DNA of 64,000 nt from Erwinia piriflorinigrans CFBP 5888 (GTDB lineage: Bacteria > Pseudomonadota > Gammaproteobacteria > Enterobacterales > Enterobacteriaceae). Each line of letters starts with the position of its first letter. The stretch's first letter is position 1. Below the pieces are notes generated by a model, which had not been told where the DNA came from, ran no database searches, and worked only from the letters and a program-made list of their open reading frames with translations. The DNA is taken from the NCBI RefSeq assembly GCF_001050515.1, contig NZ_CAHS01000022.1, positions 1 through 64,000 on the forward strand, given 5' to 3'. The translations under genes and the position numbers were made by a program. Below are positions 42,071 through 50,703 of the stretch, piece by piece.

Positions 42071-42834
42071 GCGAAGACCTCGCGCTGCTGAAACACCCGG
42101 CTGAGGACATATTCACGGCGTTCAATAAATGCCGGGTCGGACTTAATCGCCCGGCAGGCTTCTCCGGCCGCAAAGCGGCGGCCAAAATCCAGCGCCAGAC
42201 GCTCCACGATACGTCCCGGCCCCGGTGACAGCAGGATCAGCTCGCTGGCGAGAAATACCGCTTCTTCAATGTCGTGGGTGATCAGCAGGATCTGTTTGCC
42301 GCTGTCACGCCACAGCCGCAGCAGCAGTTCCTGCATCTGTTCACGGGTAAAAGCGTCCAGTGCGCCAAAAGGTTCGTCCAGCAGCAGCAGGCGCGGATCG
42401 GCCGCCAGCGCTCTGGCAATACCCACGCGCTGGCGCATTCCGCCGGAAAGCTGCCAGATAAAACGTTTCTCTGCTCCTTCCAGCCCGACTTTTTTCAGCA
42501 TCTGCTGCGCCACGGCGCGCCGCTCGCTTTTCTCTACCCCGGCCAGCTGTAGGCCAAAGGCGACGTTATCCAGCACGTTGCGCCACGGCAGCAGCCCTTC
42601 ATGCTGAAAGACCACACCGCGATCGGCACCCGGCCCGGTGACCGGCCGCCCGTCCAGCGTGATGCTGCCAGCGTCAGCCGGGATAAATCCGGCGATCAGG
42701 TTCAGCAGCGTAGTTTTGCCACAGCCAGACGGGCCGAGAACCACCACCAGCTCACCACTGTCGATCGACAGGTTGATATCCTGTAATGCCAGCCTTCCGG
42801 CATAGCTGGCGCGAAGATGAGAGACTGACAGCAT
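42067..42834 (-). CDS. tauB: taurine ABC transporter ATPase TauB
   Basis: A 255-residue ATP-binding subunit, the E. coli length. Walker [13 protein letters not shown], signature [15 protein letters not shown], Walker [13 protein letters not shown] and switch His in [10 protein letters not shown]. The ATG at 42834 gives the compact start [11 protein letters not shown]; the frame to 42885 overlaps tauA and is rejected. Confidence 0.95.
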   Translation of the reverse strand: MLSVSHLRASYAGRLALQDINLSIDSGELVVVLGPSGCGKTTLLNLIAGFIPADAGSITLDGRPVTGPGADRGVVFQHEGLLPWRNVLDNVAFGLQLAGVEKSERRAVAQQMLKKVGLEGAEKRFIWQLSGGMRQRVGIARALAADPRLLLLDEPFGALDAFTREQMQELLLRLWRDSGKQILLITHDIEEAVFLASELILLSPGPGRIVERLALDFGRRFAAGEACRAIKSDPAFIERREYVLSRVFQQREVFA

Positions 42835-42847
42835 CAGCGTGCTCCTG

Positions 42848-43825
42848 TTACTGTGCGAGAGGTTTAACGAAACGGTCGGTAACAAAGCTGCGGTAGTCGC
42901 TGGCGACCTGCGGCACTTTGCCCTGCTCTTTCAGGAAGTTAGCCGTGTCGACAATCGCCTGATTCACCGGGCCGTTAAGCTGTTCAACCTGCTGTGCTGC
43001 GCTAAGATAGGTGTTACCCTGCACCAGCGCGGGCACCTGTGCGCTGGGAACGCCGCTCAGACGCGACAGCTTACCGAGATAGTCATCCTGCTTCAGCCAC
43101 TGCTGCGGATTATCAAGATAGGTTTTCTGCGCAGCCAGCGCACTGCGGGCAAAAGCGGACACCACGTCAGGATGTTTTGCGGCGAAATCTTTGCGCACCA
43201 CCCACACATCCAGCGTTGGTGCGCCCCATTTAGCCACCTGGGATGAGTCGGTCAGTACCTTGCCCTGTTTCTCCAGCTGGTTAACGGCGGGTGCCCAGAC
43301 GTAAGCAGCGTCAATATCGCCGCGCTGCCAGGCGGCGGTAATAGCCGGAGGTTGCAGATTGATGATCTGCACCTGTTCAGGCTTAATGCCCCAGTGTTTC
43401 AGCGCGGCCAGCAGGCTGTAATGGGTGGTGGAGATAAAGGGGACGGCGATACGTTTGCCGATCAGGTCTTGCGGATGATTGATCTCTTTTTTCACCACCA
43501 GCGCCTCGGAGCTACCGAGCTGCGAGGCCAGCAGGAATACTTCAATCGGCACCTGCTGGCTGGCGGCCACGGCCAGCGGGCTGGAGCCGATATTGCCAAT
43601 CTGCACATCGCCGGAAGCCAGCGCACGCACCACGCCGGAACCGCTATCGAATTTGCGCCAGTCAACCTTTGCCCCGCTCTCTTTGGCAAAGGTGCCATCG
43701 GCCTGCGCCACTTTCGCCGGCTCTGCCGAGGTCTGATAGGCAATGGTGACATCCACCGCCTGTACGCTAAGCGCCGTCAGCGACAGCGCCGCCGCCAACA
43801 TTGAAACCGCAAATTTAGCCGTCAT
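42848..43825 (-). CDS. tauA: taurine-binding periplasmic protein TauA
   Basis: A 325-residue SsuA/TauA-family substrate-binding protein with a Sec signal peptide ([20 protein letters not shown], cleavage after VQA). Family blocks: [40 protein letters not shown] and [16 protein letters not shown]. First gene of the tau operon. Confidence 0.95.
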   Translation of the reverse strand: MTAKFAVSMLAAALSLTALSVQAVDVTIAYQTSAEPAKVAQADGTFAKESGAKVDWRKFDSGSGVVRALASGDVQIGNIGSSPLAVAASQQVPIEVFLLASQLGSSEALVVKKEINHPQDLIGKRIAVPFISTTHYSLLAALKHWGIKPEQVQIINLQPPAITAAWQRGDIDAAYVWAPAVNQLEKQGKVLTDSSQVAKWGAPTLDVWVVRKDFAAKHPDVVSAFARSALAAQKTYLDNPQQWLKQDDYLGKLSRLSGVPSAQVPALVQGNTYLSAAQQVEQLNGPVNQAIVDTANFLKEQGKVPQVASDYRSFVTDRFVKPLAQ

Positions 43826-44105
43826 AACCCGCCCCGATAATAAATGTGACTACTGAATAGTTCCTTTGTAACCGGGTGGGGTCGTTGTAATAAAGTAATT
43901 AAAAATTATTCTTTATATCAAAAGTGACTTAGTACTTTTTATGCATTCGATTGCCGGAAATGGCAATAAACGCAGTTAAGTCAAATTTCAGTTTTCTATT
44001 GAGCGATCTTCTCCCTTTCGCCATGCCAACCCTGTTTTGCCGGGGTGTTTTTCCTGTTACCTTTAGCCGCATTGCTTATTTCACGCTTCGCATAAGGATT
44101 ATGAC
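43826..44105. other. divergent spacer between tauA and the TelA-like gene
   Basis: 280 non-coding bases with a very A/T-rich core (about 43885-43945, ...TTAAAAATTATTCTTTATATC). In E. coli tau transcription depends on Cbl and CysB binding upstream of tauA, so such sites are expected here, but I could not place them or a clear -35/-10 by eye. Confidence 0.45.
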
Positions 44106-45227
44106 GTGACGGATACCTCCACTGGCATTGAGCCAATCGATAGCACCGCCGTAGCAAAAACGCTGACAGAAGCGGAACAGAAGCAGCTCGCCGAGCTGAC
44201 AGAACAGATTAATATTAACGATCCGCTGATGGCGATTGGCTATGGTGCCAGCACCATGAACGCGATCTCGCGCTTCGCTGAAATGCTGATGAGTGAAGTG
44301 CGGGCAAAAGATGCCGGCGAGATCGGACAGCAAATCACCGACCTGCTGCAAAAAGTCAAAAGTATCGATCCCGAAGTGGTGGGGCAAAAAAAGAGTCTGC
44401 TGACCTCGATTCCGCTGCTCGGCAGGCTGTTTAACCGCCTTGAACGTACGGTGCTGGAATATCAGACGCTGACCCAGCAGGTCGATACGCTGACGCAGAA
44501 GCTTGAGCAAGCACAGATGGGTCTGCTGCGTAATATCGCCACGCTTGAGCAGCTGTTTCAGCGCAACCGCGATTTCTTCCAGCAGATCAGCCTGCATATT
44601 CTGGCGGGTAAACAGAAGTTGCAGCTGATCGAAAGCGGAGAACTCTCCGAGGCAAAGGCCAGTGCGCTGGCCAGTGGAGATGCGATGGAAGCCCAGCGGG
44701 TACGCGACCTGGTGGGGGCGATACAGCGCTTTGAACGCCGTCTGCACGACCTGTTGATATCACGCACCATTGCCGTGCAGATGGCCCCTCAAATCCGTCT
44801 GATGCAAAGCAACAGCCAGGCGCTGGCGGAGAAAATTCAGAGCAGCATTCTCACCACCATTCCCCTGTGGAAAAGCCAGATAGTGCTGGCCATGTCGCTG
44901 CACTCACAGCGTCAGGCAGCGCAGCTGCAAAAACAGGTGGCCGACACCACCAATGAGATGCTAAAGCGCAATGCGGAGCTGTTACAAACCGGCAGCATAG
45001 AAACCGCTACCCAGGTAGAACGTTCGGTGGTGGATATCGAAACGCTGCGTGATGTGCAAACCCGCCTGCTGACCACGCTGGAAGATACCCTGACCATCGC
45101 GGCGGATGCGCGCAGCCGCCGTCTTGAAGTCGAAAAAGAACTGGTGGGGATGGAGCAGGAGCTAAAACAGCGCGTGCTGGCGACAACCGGTGCTCAGGAA
45201 CAGCTGAGACAGGGAAAGGTGGAATAA
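44106..45227 (+). CDS. TelA/KlaA family toxic-anion resistance protein
   Basis: A 373-residue, mostly helical cytosolic protein of the TelA family (PF05816), named for tellurite resistance although most members have no proven role. Family features: DPLMAIGYGASTMNAISRFA near the start, FLGRL-type segment TSIPLLGRLFNRLERTVLEY, and the C-terminal region TNEMLKRNAELL...VVDIETL. The start is GTG at 44106 with AAGGA seven bases ahead. The next gene begins 3 bases after its stop. No ter genes are near. Confidence 0.8.
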   Translation: MTDTSTGIEPIDSTAVAKTLTEAEQKQLAELTEQININDPLMAIGYGASTMNAISRFAEMLMSEVRAKDAGEIGQQITDLLQKVKSIDPEVVGQKKSLLTSIPLLGRLFNRLERTVLEYQTLTQQVDTLTQKLEQAQMGLLRNIATLEQLFQRNRDFFQQISLHILAGKQKLQLIESGELSEAKASALASGDAMEAQRVRDLVGAIQRFERRLHDLLISRTIAVQMAPQIRLMQSNSQALAEKIQSSILTTIPLWKSQIVLAMSLHSQRQAAQLQKQVADTTNEMLKRNAELLQTGSIETATQVERSVVDIETLRDVQTRLLTTLEDTLTIAADARSRRLEVEKELVGMEQELKQRVLATTGAQEQLRQGKVE

Positions 45228-45230
45228 CGG

Positions 45231-46280
45231 ATGAGCATCGCCGAATTCAACCGCACCTACGCCGCTGACAATCAGATTAACGCACAGGATAACGCGTTCA
45301 GCAAAAGCTATAAGTCTTCCAGACTGGTGAAGCTGTGTGTCCAGATTGCAATGATGTTGCTGGCATTCTGGTTTAGCGATCTTGCCTTTGATATTAGCTG
45401 GTCAGCCGAATATGTCAGTAAGGCCACCGCTGATGTCGGTACTAAGGGCGCGGCTCTTATGATGGCATGGACCAGTGGTGGGATGCTGCTGCACCTGTAT
45501 ATCTATCGCCGACGCTGTTTTTACTGGGTTCTGCCGCAAGGCGCTGTATGGCTGGCATTTGGCGACCTCCTCGCCGCACCCTACTGGATGGCCCTCTCCG
45601 GTTACCTGCTGGCGGTTTGTGTCCGTTTTAAAGCTTATACCACTTTGCTCATCCTGATAATGATGCTGTCTACCCTTGCCTATAAGGATATCTATTCCGA
45701 CGTCTCGCACCGCGCATTTTTATACCCCTTTGCTGTGTTATTGGCGCTGGCAATATTTTGGGAAAGAAAGCGGCCTGACCTTAGCAGATTAAGCAAAGCA
45801 CCCTCACCAGGGCCGGTTGAGCGTTCCTTTGGCGACGCTGAGCGCACACAGCCCACAACAGAAAAACCCACAGAGAAAACGCAATTCAGCGCCTTCTGGC
45901 TGGAACTGCACGCGTTAAGTGCACAGCCCAGGCTGCCGGAATTACTGCAAAAGGAACTGGATGAGCTTATCGGCTACGCTGAACTGATTCTGGGCTGCAT
46001 GCAGAACGATCCGCAGGATGTGAAGCCGGGAAGTGCCTTTTTAGAACGCTATCTGCCGCAGGTGGGCAAGGTGGTTAAACGCGGGCTGGTGCTGTCGGCC
46101 CAGGCACAGCTGCATGGCGGGTTGCCGGAGGTGGAAAAAAACTGCCTCCAGGCATTGCAAGCGCTGCGATCCGCCTTTGCCCAGCAGCATTTTCGCCTGC
46201 TGGAAAATGACACGCTGGAGTTTGAAACCGATCTCAGCGTGCTGAACAGCCTGCTTAAAACCGACGGCTTTAAGCAGTGA
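45231..46280 (+). CDS. membrane protein, probable XpaC-like partner of TelA
   Basis: A 349-residue protein. About five to six hydrophobic segments lie at residues ~35-190 (LVKLCVQIAMMLLAFWFSDL, YPFAVLLALAIFWERKR). A charged linker (about 190-225) and a helical cytosolic domain follow, with FLERYLPQVGKVVKRGLVL resembling the XpaC/5-bromo-4-chloroindolyl-phosphate hydrolysis family. XpaC and TelA genes are paired in many bacteria, and the 3-base spacing here fits a two-gene unit. Family assignment rests on that context and a short similarity. Confidence 0.6.
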   Translation: MSIAEFNRTYAADNQINAQDNAFSKSYKSSRLVKLCVQIAMMLLAFWFSDLAFDISWSAEYVSKATADVGTKGAALMMAWTSGGMLLHLYIYRRRCFYWVLPQGAVWLAFGDLLAAPYWMALSGYLLAVCVRFKAYTTLLILIMMLSTLAYKDIYSDVSHRAFLYPFAVLLALAIFWERKRPDLSRLSKAPSPGPVERSFGDAERTQPTTEKPTEKTQFSAFWLELHALSAQPRLPELLQKELDELIGYAELILGCMQNDPQDVKPGSAFLERYLPQVGKVVKRGLVLSAQAQLHGGLPEVEKNCLQALQALRSAFAQQHFRLLENDTLEFETDLSVLNSLLKTDGFKQ

Positions 46281-46298
46281 CCTTTCAGGGGATTAAGC

Positions 46299-46324
46299 CG
46301 TGTCGACCCGTTGCGGTCGACGCG
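46299..46324. terminator. stem-loop between two convergent genes
   Basis: GTCGACC and GGTCGAC, extended by three outer pairs, form a 10-bp stem around CGTTGC. It lies between the stops of the XpaC-like and LysE-like genes; no T-run, so activity as a terminator is uncertain. Confidence 0.5.
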
Positions 46325-46328
46325 TCCG

Positions 46329-46931
46329 TTAGCGCCAAATCAGCAGGACGCAGCCTGCGGTCAGTAAGCCCATAAACAGGTTAAACAGCGTCCAGGCGCG
46401 GCGACTGCGTAAAATACGGCCAATCAGCGTGCCAAAAGCCAGCCAGATAAGCCCGGACAGCACGTTGACCAGCGCCATACCGATACTGATAGCCACCACC
46501 GAAGTGCGATAGGCCTCCCCCGCCAGGCTAAAGCTGGCAACGGCTCCCAGCGCCATCAGCCACGCTTTGGGGTTGATCAGCTGTAACAGGCCACCCTGCC
46601 AGAACGGCATCCGCGCTGCCGGAGCCTTATCGGTGTCCAGCTGTTCATATTCGGCGCTGCCGATTTTCCACGCCAGCCACAGCAGATAAACGCTGCCCGC
46701 GACTTTAAGCAACAGATGCAAAGAGGGATAAAGCAGGATCAGTCCGCCGACGCCAAACGCCACCATCAGCAGCATGACCTGCATCCCGATCATGATGCCA
46801 ATCAGTAAACTGAGAGAGCGCAAGAAACCAAAATTCGCGCCAGAGGCGGTGAGTAACATATTATTAGGGCCTGGCGTAATGGCAGCAACCCAGAGAAAGC
46901 CTAACATTGATAAAAACAGACTCAGTTCCAT
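46329..46931 (-). CDS. LysE/RhtB family exporter
   Basis: A 200-residue inner-membrane protein with about six helices and the family signature AAITPGPNNMLLTASGANFG near the start and LLQLINPKAWLMALG in the middle, which marks amino-acid or metabolite exporters. The ATG at 46931 is preferred to an in-frame GTG at 46949 because the GAGGAG site overlaps that GTG. Substrate cannot be told. Not part of the E. coli order at this place. Confidence 0.88.
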   Translation of the reverse strand: MELSLFLSMLGFLWVAAITPGPNNMLLTASGANFGFLRSLSLLIGIMIGMQVMLLMVAFGVGGLILLYPSLHLLLKVAGSVYLLWLAWKIGSAEYEQLDTDKAPAARMPFWQGGLLQLINPKAWLMALGAVASFSLAGEAYRTSVVAISIGMALVNVLSGLIWLAFGTLIGRILRSRRAWTLFNLFMGLLTAGCVLLIWR

Positions 46932-46991
46932 AGAACGGGTGCTCCTCACCCACCGGAAAAATAAACAACCTGATGAAGCTAACAGCGCGCT

Positions 46992-48008
46992 ATGGATCCT
47001 ACAAGCTCAGACCTTATGATTTTTGGCAGTCCGGCGGGCAATCCGTTTCGCCCGATGACGGGTGCCAGCAATGCGCATCTGCAAACCCTTCTGCCGCGCC
47101 TGGTACGCCGCCGCGTGACGCTAAAACCGCACTGGCAGCGCCTGACGCTGCCTGACGGTGATTTTGTTGATCTGGCATGGAGCGAAGACCCGGCCCAGGC
47201 GCGCAATAAGCCGCGTGTGGTGCTGTTCCACGGCCTCGAGGGCAGCTTTCACAGCCCTTATGCGCACGGCCTGTTGCAGGCGTGGAAAGCGCGCGGCTGG
47301 CTGGGCGTGGTGATGCACTTTCGCGGTTGTAGCGGCGTGCCCAATCGTCTGAACCGCATCTATCACTCTGGCGAAACTGACGATGCCAGCTATTTTTTAC
47401 AGTGGCTGCGCGCTGAATGGGGCGACGTGCCGACCGCTGCCGTGGGCATCTCGCTGGGCGGTAACATGCTGGCCTGCCTGATGGGCAAACAGGGGAATGA
47501 CTGCCTGCTGGATGCCGGGGTGGTGGTATCCGCTCCGCTGATGCTGGAGCCCTGTAGTCTGCGGCTGGAGCAAGGCTTTTCCCGCCTCTATCAGCGTTAT
47601 CTGCTCGGCCTGCTGAAGCAGAATGCGCGGCGTAAACTGCGCGCCTGGCCCGGAACGCTGCCCGTCGACCTGGTGCAGCTCGAATCCATGCGCCAGCTGC
47701 GCGAATTTGATAATGCGATCACCGCACGCGCCCACGGCTTTATTGATGCCAGCGATTACTACCGCCGTTGCAGCGCTATGCCGCTGTTGCCGGAGATACG
47801 TAAGCCGCTGCTGATCATTCACGCACAGGATGACCCTTTTATGACCCCTGACGTGATCCCCGACCCTGCCCTGCTGCCGTCAAATGTTGAATATCAGCTG
47901 ACACAGCATGGCGGGCACGTCGGTTTTGTTGGCGGAACGCTGCGTAGCCCACAAATGTGGCTGGAGCAACGCATCCCGCAATGGCTCACTACCTGGCTGG
48001 AAAACTGA
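46992..48008 (+). CDS. yheT: alpha/beta-fold hydrolase YheT
   Basis: A 338-residue hydrolase of the AB-hydrolase-4/EMB8 family. Oxyanion region [16 protein letters not shown], nucleophile serine in [13 protein letters not shown], acid in [12 protein letters not shown] and catalytic histidine in [12 protein letters not shown]. The start has little SD; ATG at 46992 or an internal ATG at 47016 are possible. The physiological substrate is unknown. Its stop overlaps the yheU start (TGATG). Confidence 0.9.
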   Translation: MDPTSSDLMIFGSPAGNPFRPMTGASNAHLQTLLPRLVRRRVTLKPHWQRLTLPDGDFVDLAWSEDPAQARNKPRVVLFHGLEGSFHSPYAHGLLQAWKARGWLGVVMHFRGCSGVPNRLNRIYHSGETDDASYFLQWLRAEWGDVPTAAVGISLGGNMLACLMGKQGNDCLLDAGVVVSAPLMLEPCSLRLEQGFSRLYQRYLLGLLKQNARRKLRAWPGTLPVDLVQLESMRQLREFDNAITARAHGFIDASDYYRRCSAMPLLPEIRKPLLIIHAQDDPFMTPDVIPDPALLPSNVEYQLTQHGGHVGFVGGTLRSPQMWLEQRIPQWLTTWLEN

Positions 48009-48226
48009 TGATTATTCCCTGGAAAGAACTCGATTCTGCAACGCTTGATAACCTGATTGAAGCCTTTGTCCTGCGTGAGGGCACCGATTACGGCGAACAT
48101 GAGCGATCGCTGGAACAGAAAGTCGCCGACGTCCGCCGTCAACTCAGCAGCGGCGAAGTCGTGCTGGTGTGGTCTGAACTGCACGAGTCGGTCAATATCA
48201 TGCCGCGCGGGCATTTCCACGGCTAA
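48008..48226 (+). CDS. yheU: YheU family protein
   Basis: A 72-residue protein, the exact E. coli length, with [20 protein letters not shown] and [16 protein letters not shown]. The ATG at 48008 overlaps the yheT stop; a longer frame inside yheT is not used. Function unknown (UPF0270). Confidence 0.92.
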   Translation: MIIPWKELDSATLDNLIEAFVLREGTDYGEHERSLEQKVADVRRQLSSGEVVLVWSELHESVNIMPRGHFHG

Positions 48227-48334
48227 CCGGCTTTTGCCTGGATTTCAGCGCTGTACCTGCTGCATGGGTGACACAGATCGCCAAATCATGTTACCAATGC
48301 AGCCCCACCCGTTTTTTGCAGGGAGTAGTACGCC

Positions 48335-49204
48335 ATGTCGACTCAACATCCGGTTATTGCCGTCACCGGCTCCAGCGGCGCAGGAACCACCACCACCAGC
48401 CTGGCATTCAGGAAGATTTTCCAGCAGCTTAACCTGCGTGCAGCAGAAGTTGAGGGAGACAGCTTCCATCGCTTTACCCGCCCGGAAATGGATATGGCGA
48501 TCCGCAAAGCGCGCGATATGGGCAAGCACATCAGCTATTTTGGCCCGGAAGCCAACGATTTTGGGCTACTTGAGCACACCTTTAGTGAATATGGCCGCAG
48601 CGGTAAAGGCAAGTCGCGCAAGTATCTGCATACCTATGATGAGGCCGTCCCCTGGAAACAGGTGCCCGGTACCTTTACGCCGTGGCAGCCGCTGGCGGAA
48701 CCGACCGATGTGCTGTTTTATGAGGGTTTGCACGGCGGCGTTGTCACACCGCAGCATAACGTGGCGAACCGCGTGGATTTATTGGTTGGCGTGGTGCCCA
48801 TCGTCAACCTTGAATGGATCCAGAAACTGGTGCGCGATACCAGCGAGCGTGGCCACTCGCGTGAAGCGGTGATGGATTCCGTGGTGCGCTCCATGGAGGA
48901 TTACATCAACTTTATTACTCCGCAGTTTTCACGCACACATATCAACTTTCAGCGAGTACCGACGGTGGACACCTCCAACCCGTTTGCCGCACGCGGTATC
49001 CCTTCGCTGGATGAGAGTTTTGTGGTTATCCACTTTCAGGGGCTGGAAGATATCGATTTCCCTTACCTGCTGGCGATGTTGCAGGGTTCGTTTATCTCAC
49101 ATATCAACACGCTTGTGGTGCCGGGCGGCAAAATGGGGCTGGCGATGGAGCTGATTATGGGGCCACTGGTTAAACGGCTGATCGAAGGAAAGAAAATCGG
49201 CTGA
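48335..49204 (+). CDS. prkB: phosphoribulokinase-like protein PrkB
   Basis: A 289-residue P-loop kinase of the phosphoribulokinase family (P-loop GSSGAGTTTTS). Enterobacteria lack the Calvin cycle, so the real substrate is unknown. Other blocks: VEGDSFHRFTRPEMD and VLFYEGLHGGVVTP. Follows yheU after ~110 bases; located two genes upstream of crp as in E. coli. Confidence 0.93.
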   Translation: MSTQHPVIAVTGSSGAGTTTTSLAFRKIFQQLNLRAAEVEGDSFHRFTRPEMDMAIRKARDMGKHISYFGPEANDFGLLEHTFSEYGRSGKGKSRKYLHTYDEAVPWKQVPGTFTPWQPLAEPTDVLFYEGLHGGVVTPQHNVANRVDLLVGVVPIVNLEWIQKLVRDTSERGHSREAVMDSVVRSMEDYINFITPQFSRTHINFQRVPTVDTSNPFAARGIPSLDESFVVIHFQGLEDIDFPYLLAMLQGSFISHINTLVVPGGKMGLAMELIMGPLVKRLIEGKKIG

Positions 49205-49217
49205 CGTTCTTTCCTTC
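49184..49217 (+). other. perfect inverted repeat across the prkB stop codon
   Basis: GAAGGAAAGAA and TTCTTTCCTTC (11 bp, perfect) around a 12-base loop containing the stop codon at 49202-49204. No T-run follows on the plus strand. Could protect the mRNA end or limit read-through towards the convergent yhfA. Confidence 0.55.
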
Positions 49218-49238
49218 ACGGCTAAACGGGGATGTGGA

Positions 49239-49646
49239 TCAGCTCAGTTCGATGACTTCATAGCTGTGGCTCATCTCAACCCCTTTGCCCAGCATGATCG
49301 CCACCGAGCAGTATTTTTCCGCAGAGAGATCGACCGCACGTGCTACCGCGTTATCTGCCAACGCTTTGCCGCTGACAACAAAATGCAGATTAATATGAGT
49401 GAAAATACGCGGGGCCTCTTCGCGACGTTCTGAAGTTAGTTTCACTTCACAGTCAGCGACGTGATGGCGGCCCTTCTGCAGAATGGAAACCACATCAATG
49501 GCACTGCACCCTCCGGCCGCCATCAGCACCATCTCCATCGGACTCGGCGCTTTGTCACCCGAATTTCCATCCATCAGCACCTGATGACCAGATGAGGATT
49601 CTCCCAAAAACGTCATCCCTTCAACCCATTTGACTCGTGCCTGCAT
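49239..49646 (-). CDS. yhfA: OsmC family protein YhfA
   Basis: A 135-residue OsmC/Ohr-fold protein. The conserved cysteine region reads AAGGCSAIDVVSIL; a second family cysteine lies in EKYCSVAIML. The fold is used for thiol-dependent peroxide reduction in OsmC and Ohr, but YhfA's substrate is not known. Divergent from crp. Confidence 0.93.
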   Translation of the reverse strand: MQARVKWVEGMTFLGESSSGHQVLMDGNSGDKAPSPMEMVLMAAGGCSAIDVVSILQKGRHHVADCEVKLTSERREEAPRIFTHINLHFVVSGKALADNAVARAVDLSAEKYCSVAIMLGKGVEMSHSYEVIELS

Positions 49647-50010
49647 AACAAAATCCTCGAATTCATTCGGTTAGTGCAGGGTACGCCGCAGTCATTAAAA
49701 CGGCAATGCTCTCTTTTTCTGACTATGCTGAAGCGAGACAACAGAAGACAGCCATCTCAAGCTGTGCTACAAACTGAGCTGTAAAATTTCACCTGCCTCA
49801 TCGCGTGGTGAAAGCGGAACAACAGCACGCGGCCAGCGCAGAATGAGGGCCAGTGTCTCTTTTTATGGGAACGCTTGACTATTTCAACGCCTGGCAGGGA
49901 TTCAGCCCCCGTATATTCTACTATTACGTGCGACAGCAAGATCGGTATCACCCTTGCAGCGTGAAAAACAGGATGTATTCAGGCACGATAACAACAGAGG
50001 ATAACAGCGA
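49647..50010. other. divergent yhfA-crp control region
   Basis: 364 non-coding bases. E. coli crp is autoregulated here by CRP and also controlled by Fis. I looked for TGTGA-N6-TCACA and found only a poor, wrongly spaced resemblance (TGTAAAATTTCAC near 49780). A TTGACT at 49876 has no convincing -10 at the right distance, although A/T-rich hexamers (TATTCT, TACTAT) lie 40-50 bases on. No gene seen. Confidence 0.5.
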
Positions 50011-50643
50011 ATGGTTCTCGGCAAACCGCAAACAGACCCGACTCTAGAATGGTTCCTGTCACATTGCCATATTCACAAATATCCGTCCAAAAGCACGCTG
50101 ATCCATCAGGGTGAAAAGGCAGAGACCCTTTACTACATCGTCAAAGGCTCTGTGGCAGTGTTGATCAAGGATGAAGAAGGCAAAGAGATGATCCTCTCCT
50201 ACCTCAACCAGGGAGATTTTATCGGCGAGCTGGGCCTCTTTGAAGAGGGACAGGAGCGCAGTGCTTGGGTACGTGCTAAAGCAGCCTGTGAAGTGGCTGA
50301 AATCTCTTACAAAAAATTCCGTCAGCTGATTCAGGTCAATCCTGACATCCTGATGCGCCTCTCTTCACAAATGGCGCGCCGCCTACAGGTGACCTCAGAG
50401 AAAGTGGGTAATTTAGCTTTCCTTGATGTGACCGGACGCATCGCCCAGACCCTGCTGAACCTGGCGAAACAGCCTGACGCGATGACGCACCCCGATGGGA
50501 TGCAGATCAAAATTACCCGTCAGGAGATCGGTCAGATCGTCGGGTGCTCGCGCGAAACGGTGGGTCGTATTCTGAAAATGCTGGAAGATCAAAATCTGAT
50601 TTCTGCACACGGTAAAACTATCGTCGTTTACGGCACACGTTAA
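50011..50643 (+). CDS. crp: cAMP receptor protein CRP
   Basis: A 210-residue global regulator, nearly identical to the E. coli protein. The cyclic-nucleotide domain has [20 protein letters not shown] (phosphate-binding cassette with Glu and Arg), the dimer helix follows, and the C-terminal winged helix reads [20 protein letters not shown]. Activating region residues around 156-164 ([11 protein letters not shown]) match E. coli, so it should contact the alpha C-terminal domain encoded at 13268. Confidence 0.98.
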   Translation: MVLGKPQTDPTLEWFLSHCHIHKYPSKSTLIHQGEKAETLYYIVKGSVAVLIKDEEGKEMILSYLNQGDFIGELGLFEEGQERSAWVRAKAACEVAEISYKKFRQLIQVNPDILMRLSSQMARRLQVTSEKVGNLAFLDVTGRIAQTLLNLAKQPDAMTHPDGMQIKITRQEIGQIVGCSRETVGRILKMLEDQNLISAHGKTIVVYGTR

Positions 50644-50659
50644 CCGCTTCTGAACCCAC

Positions 50660-50689
50660 GGCGCGCCAGCCTCTGTCGCGCCTTTTTTT
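50660..50689 (+). terminator. terminator after crp
   Basis: GGCGCG and CGCGCC pair around an 11-base loop and seven T follow. It ends 14 bases ahead of the yhfK start. Confidence 0.85.
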
Positions 50690-50703
50690 ATTTGGTGCGG
50701 CTG

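Noticed and set aside
43880-43950. A/T-rich tract upstream of tauA as a defined Cbl or CysB site
   Set aside because: Those sites are poorly defined, and I could not match one without forcing it.
48057-48872. Plus-strand ORF of 271 codons over yheU and prkB
   Set aside because: It is out of frame with both recognised genes and has a low-complexity Ser/Pro/Arg product.
49776-49792. CRP-like site upstream of crp (TGTAAAATTTCAC)
   Set aside because: The half-sites are separated by fewer bases than TGTGA-N6-TCACA requires and the left half is degenerate.
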